A stretch of DNA of 64,000 bases, taken from the NCBI GenBank assembly GCA_009746045.1, contig RPFO01000080.1, positions 1,812,183 to 1,876,182 of the forward strand, written 5' to 3'. Of this stretch, positions 34,701 through 46,700 are shown one piece after another. The notes below the pieces were generated by a model that was not told the DNA's origin, did not search any database, and was given only the letters and a program-made list of their open reading frames with translations. The position numbers and the translations under genes are program-made. Numbering within the stretch: the stretch's first letter is position 1; each line of letters starts with the position of its first letter. The stretch comes from Mesostigma viride. Lineage: Eukaryota; Streptophyta; Mesostigmatophyceae; Mesostigmatales; Mesostigmataceae.

Positions 34701-37700
34701 ATCGAGGGAAAAATCTCAGTTTCCTGAGGAAAAATCTCTGAATCCTGAGGAAAAATCTCAGGATCTTGAGAAAAATCTCAGATCCGACTTCCTAGTGAAG
34801 CTAGCTAGCAAAAATCCCAAAATAGCTCATTCCTAAAAATAGGACCAAGTTTTTTTACTGTAGGGTGGTTGGCTAGCACTACCGTTTTGGTTTCCTATCC
34901 CAATGTGGCACAAAACATCATAGCTGGCCACACATGCATCCTCCAACACATTTCCAGCATATAATACAGCAGCTCATGCTATATAATACTGTAAATCTAG
35001 TGCCATTGGGCATAAAGCACATGTAGAAGGCACATGCAAGGAGCTTATTATCAACGTACCCTATACGCTACAAACAACTTCAAAATACAAGGAAAAAGGA
35101 AAGAAACAAAATTACAACTTGCTGATGCTTCAATGCAAGCAGATCTCAGGCATGATCTCTCTGTCTCTAACACACAGCAAACACACAAAAAGAAGGCAGA
35201 CTTGGCCAGCATGCATGCCTAGAAGTGGGCAGAAAAACACTCGCCCTGAGTTTGTTAAGCAACGGAAAGCATCGTATCATCACAGTGAACATCATTACAA
35301 ACGATATCTGTCGTTACAACATGTATACACAATGTACATATACCAACATTCGTGTTGCAGCATACGCGAAAAGCAGTCAAGACTTGTCCAAAATCTGGCC
35401 GAGGTAACATTACTACCCAACCATCACAAGCCTATGCACAGAAGCAATAAAGCAACAATATGACAAGACAGTCATAAAGCCTAGATTCTAGCCCCGAGAC
35501 TGGTATCAAAACAATACATGACACATGCGCGGTCACTGAGACATGGTAAAAGGCTCAAACGTACCTGGTCGAAACCGCAGATTACCTTGTTTGCAGGAGC
35601 TAGCACGCCCACCCCACGAACGTACATAGCTGCAAGCATGTCCTGGCCGCCATTGATGATCAACTGTGCTAGGAACGACGTAACTAACTCATCCATGCGC
35701 AAAAATCCGAACATTTTCTGCCGAGCAACAAGTAGAGCTTGCACTGTCATCGCCTGGCCGCTCATGCGATTTGCTGCACTGCCACATAACCTTGAGACAT
35801 ATCTAGGCATTAGAAAATGTTGCACGGCTACGCATATAGCATTTACAAGACCTATGGATGTTGCCTACAAAGTTTCAGTCGAATACGTTTAGCCATGCTC
35901 TCGCCCCAGTAAGTGGTTTGTGCCACCATAGCCGCGGACGTGAATAATCTTTATTCACGTCATCCTCGTTTGGCCATGGTACCCCCCCTACTTTCCTTGA
36001 CCATAGGTACCTGTCCAGGTGTCCAAAAGTAGCAAACCAGGGGTGTACGTGAAAGTACAAATCTAGATCTCGAATCTGGTCCAAACAGAATCTTAAAAAG
36101 TTTGCTAGAATTATAGCTAGTTCTGCCACAAACTCGGTCCAATTTTTAGGACTGAGAAAAACTCAGTCCTTCAAATTGGACTGAGTACCATTTAGGGCTT
36201 AACACGTCGTACGTCAAAACTCAGTCCTAAAAATAGGACTGAGTATGCCAACTTTGAGATCATGTAGCGGTAAGGGTAGGGGGGTACCCCATATGTTTGA
36301 TATGCATCAGAGCACTCAATATCATGCTAATGCTTGGGCATATGCCTAAAAAATCATATGTTGACCAAATCATGTAAAATTTTACAAGGGTGTCAACCCA
36401 TGCTCGCGATTTGGCAATTTTCTGTGGAAGGACGAGTTGGGAAAATTCAATAAAATCCATATGCATGTTGAAAAAATATAGGCGTGTAAACAATATAGTT
36501 CTTGAAACATGGCAAAAAACTGGGCTCAATTTGGCCACAGCCTCTACCTGAAACTCACCAAAAACCACCAGCCCTAAGAATGGGTTTCGAGGTTGCTAGC
36601 AATGTGCAAGCATGTAAGTGCGGTCATACTACACACCACCGTGGCAACCAACCATGCCAATCAACTCATTTCCCTTCTAGCATAACAGGAAAACATACTT
36701 GCATCATCATATTGCAGTTATATTATACCTTAGTATATGTGTGAGAGCCTATGCACGCACGTAGGGAATGGGCATTGATACCTACCTACAAAGGGTTTTA
36801 TTATGAGCCTTAACCACCAATATAATGGGTAGGTTAAGCATATTGCAATTGTTTTTAACAAGAATAGAGATGGCTAACACTGTTTTGCCTTGCCATGGCA
36901 TGGCCAACATACTTGCTGGCACATGATGACAGTGGTTTATCACCAAGATTCTTCACTCACCCGTATAAGCTTGAAAGCACGCTGGATGCAGCCCATGGCC
37001 ATACAATCACGCAGTATGAACGTAGCAAAAGAATAACTAACATCTATTAAGGTATTTAAACTCATACAGCGCCTAAAAAACTGCAAAAGTACACTAGGGT
37101 AAGGCAAATGCCTGGTAACATCATAAAAAATGGGGGGTTTAGAGAGGGGCAGGCAACGGTCAAGAAAGCGCATCAAGATTCGAAACTGACAGCGCCTTGC
37201 AAGCTCAAACTCATGTAAGAACATAACAAAACGATGAGGTGACGATATTTCAGCTTTACCGTGCACGGATGGCGTTATCTTGGCCCAGGCGGTGCCCGCA
37301 AAACTGGCACTTGCGGCACACAAACCATGACATGACAGAGTGGTCGAAATCATCAAATCTTTACTGCCACTGACTTAATTCTACACACATGCATGATAAT
37401 AAGTAGAAAGAGGCCTATAAACCCTTCGAACTGCACCGTAAAGTAAATTTAGTCATCAATTCCGTCAACCTGCCTGGTCGCAGTTTTTTCCAGCAAGAGC
37501 AGTGCCGACACCTGGTAAATCGCATCCCCGGGAGCTAAAAATTGGTTTGTGTCATCTTTAGGACATATAAAATCTATTTCCTGGGTTTTACCAGCTAAAT
37601 CGTCCGCAAACGTAAACTGCATGCATGGGCGCAAGCCGCCATGGCTAGGTCGTGCATTTCCGGAACTCACGTTTCACGTGAAAAAGTACCCTTACCACCT

Positions 37701-40700
37701 GTACTTTGACCGTACATTTAGCCGCCCAAACAAAATCCAAAAAAAACGCAAAAATATGTCTAAGAAAGGTCATTTCACGTAGTATTTGAATAAATTTTGA
37801 GGGAATTTTTTGGACAAACATTCCGACTTGGGCGAATTTTCTACGAAACCCAAAAACTCAGTCCTAAGAATAGGACTGAGTTGAACTCAGTCCTAAGAAT
37901 AGGTGCAGTGACGAACGACGTGTTAAACCCTACAGTGTAGATGTGCCTGTTTGCCAGCCATTTTATATTGACAGTGGCCAATCTTCTGTAAACAGAGGTA
38001 ATTGATTAGGCCAATGATATTATTAATCAGGGCTGAGTAGGGCTTGCGGTGTTCTTTCCGGCGGTACTTTTCATATGACGGACAGTTGAGTATGCACAAA
38101 GCTATTAGGTGCCGAAGTTAGGATTAATTTCGGCACTACCTTGTGGTTGGTACGGCTTGTAGGGCCTGAGCACCTCGTGACATTTGTTTGTCGGCGGCTA
38201 TAAATTCCTAGCGCCGAGCAATCTGTTGGTGCCGCATCCAAATTGTCTATAGTGATCATGTGGTGGCCATTGTGCCAGTTGTTCAAGTCGAGACACTGAT
38301 TCGAGTAAAATTTCTGCAGTTGGCTCGACCTATAATTGTAGTTTTGGCTAAACGCAGTCGCCTTGGCCACTTCCGCACGGGGTACGCGCACCGTGACCCA
38401 CTTTTGACGGTACGGACGGTACCTCGGACGGTCGATCGCGCCAAAAATTCGCGCATGTCCTGTCCCCTTACAATGTACCTTGTAAAGCGAAACTCAGACA
38501 GCAAAAGCACTCATGTCTTCGGGGATATTTTAACGCATTAAATTATCTGAGCTATCGTGCGGGAATTTTCGTATCCTCTCGTGACCAAGACTTTGAGACA
38601 CGTACCACTGAGAAATCTGAAATTTGCAAAAAAAACGGTTCGCTGCATGAAAACTATTTGTCCCGTTCAGCCCTCGTCGCGATCTCAGCGCATATGTATC
38701 ATTCCGACATTACATACCCCCCATGCCTAAGGCATAAAAAAACTACCACGAATCATATTGTAAATCAGCTACTTTCTGCCACAAGCCTACATCATAAACT
38801 CATCCTCTTTAAGATTCGAGTAAAAGTTTTGCATTTCGATCGCCCTATAATGGTAGTGTTCCCTAAACGCAGTCGCCATGGCTAGTTCTGTGAGGGGTGC
38901 GGGCACCTTGCACCCACTTTTCACGGTACGGACGGTACCTCGGACGGTGCCGCGAATTCTTCCGCGCCAAAAAGTTCGGGGTTTTCCCGTTCCCTTACAT
39001 AATTATTTAACACGTAATGTTCAGCGTTATGTGAGCATCCCCTACATACATACCAAGTATGGTATAGAAATAATTATTAGGCTGAATGGGGGCACGTGTG
39101 GCATTAACCCCTAAATGGTCTGGCTGCCGATTTTCTGCCTAAAACTGAGTTACAGCCGACACGTCGGCCCCTTCAGGGGACCAAATGCCGCGAAAACCAT
39201 TGAGAATTGGGAAAAGTTTAGCTGAGAAGATCGAAAGTTTATAATTTTCCTCACAGCATGGTACTAGGGTTTGCATACTGTAGTTCTGACAAAGTTATAT
39301 GTACATAGAGGTGTTCTGGTCGGTCAAAGTACAAGGGGTCAGGGTACTTTTTCACGTACAACGTGCATTTCGGAACACACGTCCTGGCCATGGCAGCTTG
39401 CGCCCACGCATGGCATTTACGTTTGCGTTCCAATTTTCTGACCAAACTCAGGAAATTGATTTTATACGTCCTAAAGATGATACAGGCCAATTTTTGGTTT
39501 GCGGGAACGCCATTTGATAGGTGTTGGCAGCGTTCTTGCTGGAAAAAAACTGCGATCAGGCCGGACGATAGAAACGTTGACAGCAATACCTTTGCGGCGT
39601 ATTTTAAAGGATATATTGGTTTCTTTGTACTTGTTATGATACATAGTAGTCGTAAACGTGCAAGGGTGGCCAGAAATCGTCGAATCTAGCGACCATGCAG
39701 CACAACTTTGGTGTGCCGAAATGCGCAATTTTGCGGCCACCGCCTGGGCCAAGGTAACACCATCCATGCCTGGTAAAGCTTAATCATCGTTTTCCTATCG
39801 ATGTTTGACGTTTATATATACGTTCTAGCTTGTGTAGCACATTCTTTTTGCATTATTCATGCTCTTTCTTGACCATGGCCTGGCCCCTTTCTAAAACACC
39901 CTTCTTAGATGCTTCCCTTAGTCAGTTGACCTGCCACAGGGTGATGGTGATAAGTTTTAGAGGCTGTATGTGTTTGAATACCTCCATATATGTTTGTTAT
40001 ATATTCCCATACACATATTGAGTGTGAGGCAGTTGGCTGGTCTCTGTGGCATCATCAAGCATGTAACTGGTGAGTAAAAGCTTCCCATTGTCAGCATGTG
40101 CCACCAGGTGTGCTGGCCATCACCTGGCAAGCTATAGCAGCTTAGGCCTAGTTTATCCTTGCTAGGGCAGGCTGAAATAGGCTCAACATCACTAGTTTGT
40201 TGGTGGCTGCCTCCTAGAATGCATGCCTTGCGTAGGGTATCCGTACCTCGTTACCTACGTGCATGGACAAGGTGGCACCTGCACATAGGTGCCATGTAAG
40301 GGCAGTGTGATGATGCAGTTATGTTTCCCCATCATTGTGGAAGGGAAATGTATTGTGTGGCATGGTTGGGGGCCATATTAGTAGGTAGTATGCCCACCCC
40401 TACCCCCTTGGTTGCTTTTTACCAACGGTACCCCTATGGGCTGTACTGGGTGTAACTGCTGGTATACCCACCCAAATGATGACCCCAATGGCTCAAACTG
40501 TTCAGCAACTAATTGTTTATCATCCCTGAAGTGGTCGGTGCCTAGGGTCTTATAACATAATTCAAAATGCACATTCTACCAAAAATGAAAACGCGCGTCT
40601 TGACCCCCCTGACTTTGACGGCAGTTATATATGGCCTACCCTGCATATATGTGAGGTTGTGATATACCAACCCGAAGGGCAACTCATGGACATGCTTGGC

Positions 40701-43700
40701 CCCCAAGGACAGCCATTGGATATGGGTAGGTTGGACGGTTTGCAACATTGTGAACATCCAGCCGATGCATCGGCAGGATCTCGGCCCATTTAGGGGTTAA
40801 CAAGGACTGCTTGCTTACCTGGTTAGAGTTACTAACAGCCTTCAGAACTCGGAACTTCTCACAGCAAACAGAATGGAATCTAGACAGTACGCATGTGTTT
40901 CTCCCTCCATCCCCAATTCCCTCACGGACATATATTCGAAGACGCCGCAACAGCTATGACCCTCCGTAAATGTGTACACCTCCCTATCACAAATTCGTTC
41001 CCGTAATGACTGAAATGGTCACATGATACCACTGCATGGCGTTGAGCCACAGTCCCAGCGCCATAATTATGTCAACCTTCCCCCTACATAGCCCATAGCT
41101 GCGACATACGCGCCAAGTCCTTCACTTCTGCATTGCGACTTTGTGAGCGTTGCGTTCCCCTCGCAATCCGTTGCACACAACGGACGCGGCCCGCAGCGCG
41201 CAGCGCTGGAGTTTGAACGGAACGGTTGTAACGTCGGAATCTACATAACTCGTGCCGAGAAACTGACAGTTGCAGGGACATGTATTCACCAATGAAAGCC
41301 GCAGGTACAATCATCATTTGCCGTGCTGCCAGACCCTAGAAAACGCTTGGTTCTGCCACAGTCTGTCAAACAACCGTCTCAGCCGGGAATATACCTGAAA
41401 AAACTGAGGCGACGACGATTTCTGTTCGTTGGCTGACTGACTGACAGCCGAAAAACAACATACGGACCATGACGTTAGTCACCATTATGTGAGAACATGC
41501 GAATGTAGATTGTTCAGTAAGAGGTGTAGATTATAAGTACCTGCCTATATTTATATGGACTAAAGGTACGGTTCCGGCATCTGTTCATTCCCACGCCGGT
41601 TACTGTGCCGTGGAATAAACTGACTGACGATTCCAAACTGCCGTTCCAAAAACTTTTAACTTTGTGCCCGATCTCGCCCAACCGTTACCTGGTAGACCGT
41701 TGGGCCTACCGTTAGGCCCAACGATCCTACGATGAAGCGAGTGTCAGGAAAATTTTATTGCGACAAGGCAGGGCAACGCTGCACCTAGCCGCACCATTCC
41801 ATAAACGCCTTATTACGCAGCCATGGTAGGCCGGAATAGACACGGCATTTCCAATTTCGAATTCGGGCTAATGCAGTCACCTGTTTAGATTTAGCCCTAG
41901 CTGTGACCCGCCGGTAGTTTTCTTTGCAGCGCTGGCAAATAGATATCGAGGTGTTGAACCTGGGGCATGTTGACGCTCGAGTAAACTGCCAAAACCGGCA
42001 TGCGGAGTCCCAGTCCATCCGCTTTTTGTTCCGTTTTGAGAATACAGCGGCCCCTACACTGCTCTTGCGCTGAGATTGCTTTCAATATGGTTTTTGGCAG
42101 TACTGTATCGTTAGCTCAACATCAGAGCAGGGCTGGCCTTTCCTCATAATACATAAGCAATTAGTCTGGGGTCCGTCAACTGGACTGCATCAACAATCAT
42201 CCCAACCCCGACTTCGAGTGTATCGGATCTTTTTTCTTCGCCTCAGACGATGAAACATGCGATTTGGTCAGTTTTAATGTAAAATCCTTTTTATGTACCC
42301 CTGAGGTAGCCGACGAGGCAATTACTACAAGCGGCCATATGTAGATAATCCGTTTAAAAGGTTTGTTTTGGCGATGGCTGTTCCACTTCTCATGCCTAAC
42401 ACCTTTGTCACTCTCGCCCTCATTGTGGCCTCACCAGTTTTTTACTTGTGTTTCGCACGCCATGGTGCCTGGCTATCATTTGTTTCCTCCTCGCTGAAGT
42501 GAATCTTGCTTGACCCTCCGTTTCAGGCGTTATCAATTTTGTGTCCATTCCGCCCTTAGAATACTGCTAATCATGCTGCTCATCATGCCTCGTCGCATGA
42601 TTGGCAGGCTTGCCTGCTTGATGTGGCTGTGTTTGTGTGCAATCTCAATACGCACGCATTTCTTGAGGACTTCCTCAATAATTTCACGTTTCATCACGCT
42701 CTTGGTGTCATTGCTTATGCTTAGACCCGGCCTCAGGAGTTATCAAGCTCTATCAGGGATTGGATGTGATTGAGCGACAATAGTTGTGATGTATGCAACT
42801 TTTAGACTCTTTGAACTCATGCATTACATCGCATCTGTAAGGCCTCAATATCATTGTCATCTTAAGTGGTTAATTGTCAGTTTTGCGTGTGGATGTATGC
42901 GGCACGTTTCAGCACATTATCACTTTTGCATATGCCGTTCCTTGTCTCACTCAGATACAATGCCATGCCTTTTATCAGTTTTATCAGTGCCTTGTCTCGT
43001 GGTGTGAATGTCATGCCTTTATCAGTGCCGTGAGTTGCCTTTATCAGTGCCGTGCTGTTTATCAATGCCTTTTATCAGTTGTATCAGGTTGGCTTCATGC
43101 TCCTGATAAAATCCCGATAAAGTTTATGTGAAAAAGTCAGTTTAAGGCACATATAAGGAATTATCAGGATTTATCAACCATGGGTCCTGACAATATCAGT
43201 GTTTATCAGTGTTTCTCAGTCACCCCTGATAGTTCTATCAGGCTTTTATCAGTTTTATCAGGCGCTTATCAGGGTTATCAGTTTTTTTATCAGGATGGGT
43301 TAATTACTAGTGTGGCGGAAACTGCCCAAAAAGAACACAAAAAACGTCGAACGATGAGCTCTTAGAAGAAAGCACTGATAGCATATAACATTCGCGACAA
43401 ATATGTACCTTGCCCTCGTAAATCCCTCGCCCAGGCGCGCAACAAAGTCGTTCTTCCATGGACAGGTCAGACACGCACTGCGCAGGTCTGAACAATTACT
43501 TACCGATAATGGCTGAAAATTTGGAAAAAAGCACCAGCTCGGTTTAGAATTCGATGCAACTGATATTAATGCCTGCTTCACGGTCAGAACAACCCCCAAA
43601 ACTGTGATTTCACTGCCGCTATCATGAATTCTATTTCATTCCGCGCGACCAAAAAATTCAGATTACCCCCCATGCCGATGGCATAAAAAAAACAACAGGG

Positions 43701-46700
43701 ATATTGTAAACCAGCTGATTTCCGCCACAAACTAACATCATGAACTCATCGCCTTTAAGATTTGAGTAAAAGTTTCGCATTTCGTTGGCCCTATTCTGGT
43801 AGTTTCGCCTGAACGCAGTCGCCATGGCCACTTCCGCAGTCCTGGCTGCGCGCATCGTGCACGTGAAATTTGTGACCTTCGGTTCTGGCGCGAATTTTTT
43901 GGCGCCAAAAATTCGGGGGTGTCCCGTCCCCTTAATTGTTGTAATCTTTCAACACTTGGCCGTGCGGTAGCTATTGTTATGTACATCTAATATCTGGTAT
44001 CGAAGGTTGTAACCTGGCTAATAATCTGGTTCCGTCGTGACAGTTATTTATTTGCATATTATTAGCATGCCCAAATGTATCTGGAATCGCATCATTGTAT
44101 GTGTGCAAGCAGTTCGGTCAAACTACATATTGTAAGAAATATTCCAAATATATGGGTATGTTACATACAAGTAGGGCCGAACGTTCTAATTCTGTTACAG
44201 TATGTCTCTAAGTTCTTGATTCGTTTTTATTCACCCATCCGGCCATCCTGCTCTAATATTTGCGTGCCGTCTCTGCATCCATGCAGATCACTACAAGATG
44301 ATGGTTTGTCAGGCACCATCGACCCCGCTCTGTTTGGTGGCTATGCCCACTACTGGAGCACTATGTAAGTTTAAGCAATTGTTGAGCTTCACTCATTATA
44401 TATATATATATGACGCGTGGACGGGCTCTACATGTAAGGGGACCGACCTGCCGTACAGTAGTAGGTAGCGTAATACTAGCGCTTGTCACAAGGGTACTGC
44501 ACCGGCCGGCCTTTTTGTGCCGACGCTGAGTGTGGTTCCGAAGTGCAGGCATAGGTATGTGGCTTCTAACGTACGTACGTCACTAGACCTTAACCCCTAA
44601 ATGGTCTGGCTGCCGATTTTCCGCCTAAAACTGAGTTACAGCCGACACGGCGGCCCCTTCTCGGGGGACCAAATGCCGCGAAAACCATTGAGAATTGGGA
44701 AAAGTTTAGCTGAGAAGATCGAAAGTTTATAATTTTCCTCACAGCATGGTACTAGGGTTTGCATACTTCTGACAAAGTTATATGTACATAGAGGTGTTCT
44801 GGCCGGTCAAAGTACAAGGGGTCAGGGTACTTTTTCACGTACAACGTGCATTCCGGAAAACGACGACCTGGCCATGGCGGCTTGCGCCTAGTATGGCATT
44901 TACGTTTTCGTTCCAATTTTCTGACCAAACTCAGGAAATTGATTTTATACGTCCTAAAGATGATACAGGCCAATTTTTGGTTTGCGGGAATGCCATTTGA
45001 TGGGTGTCGGCAGCGTTCTTGCTGGAAAAAACTGCGATCAGGCCGGACGATAGAAACGTTGACAGCAATACCTTTGCGGCGTATTTTAAAGGATACATGT
45101 ATATTGGTTTCTTTGTACTTTTTATGATACATTGTAGCCGTGAACGTGCAAGGGTGGCCAGAAATCGTCGAATCTAGCGACCATGCAGCACAACTTTGGT
45201 GTGCCGCAATGCGCCATTTTGCGGCCACCGCCTGGGCCAAGGTAATGCCAGCCATGCCAGGTAAAGCTGAGTTATCGTTTTCTTGTCGATTTTTGTTGTT
45301 TATATATACGTTCTAGCTTGTGTAGCACATTCTTTTTGCACTACATGTATTCATGCTCTTTCTTGACCATGGCCTGGCCCCTTCCTAAAACACCCTTCTT
45401 AGATGCTTCCCTCAGTCAGTTGACCTGCCATAGTGTGATGGTGATAAGTTTTAGAGGCTGTATGGGTTTGAATACCTCCATATATGTTTGTTATATATTC
45501 CCATACACATATTGAGTGTGAGGCAGTTGGCTGGTCTCTGTGGCATCATCAAGCATGTAACCGGTGAGTAGAAGCTTCCCATTGAAAGCATGTGCCACCA
45601 GGTGTGCTGGCCATCACCTGGCAAGCTATAGCAGCTTAGGCCTAGTTTATCCTTGCTAGGGCAAGCTGAAATAGGCTTAAAATCACTAGTTTGTTGGTGG
45701 CTGCCTCCTAGCCCCTAAACCGTCCTCGTGCCGATTTTCGACTGCGAGTTTTTCTCATGCCTCACATTCGGCATGAGTTTGTGCGCCCTGTAGGGATTTG
45801 GCGGGAAGGTTTTGGCGGGAACCAACTAGACCACCGAAAAGATCTAGATTCACTCTATCCGTAGGACACTTGTCTGACTGTATTTGACCACCGTATCAGG
45901 GTGGAAACCCTGGTCAAAGTCAACAGGGTACCCTGGTGCATGCAGGTTTGGGCGGTAAAAAAAATTGACAAAAACGTACGAAAACGAAGGATGCGAAAAA
46001 AGGGGGGAGCGCGGACGTAGACATGGCGGACGAAATGCAGGCAGATATACGGACTTTCAAGGTAAAGAAGGGCATTTTCATGGCAGACTGTGCCTGTGGA
46101 AAAATTCGGACTAGACTGGGCGATAGAGCAGTATGGGGAAAAACACAGCGAGGTACGTTTGCCGGGCAAGGTAGTGACAGTGAACAGGTCCGGAGATGGT
46201 GCACGGTGCTATTTCCCGGACGACAAGCTCACGTACCCATTCACCCGTGAGCGGATTTTCATATATTCGTGCAGCTCAGATGAGTACGAAGCTCTAGTGA
46301 AAGAATGCGCAGCCAGGAAGGTCCCAACGGCAGGTACAGGTGTAGCAGTGACGATGATAGCGAGCAGGGCCAGGATAGCGATTCTGACGCCGGCGAGGAC
46401 GACGACGACAAATCCGAGGATATCGAGCTGCCCACACCGGTCAAGCGACGCGAGCCGGGGAAGCGCGCTGTCGGCAACCCGAAGAAGAACCCAGCCATCA
46501 GCCACGCCGCGAAAAGGCGCCGTCAGACCAAGGCGGCGGCCAGCGAGAGCGTTGTCTCGGACGCTTCCGATGACGACTTTGTTTACCAGAAGGGTGCGGA
46601 GGGTCCGGTGCCGAGCGGTGAGGCTGAGCTCGATGATTCGTTTTTTCCTAACGACACGCCTGCCACTGAGGAGCCAGCCGAGACTGTCTGGAAATCTGGT

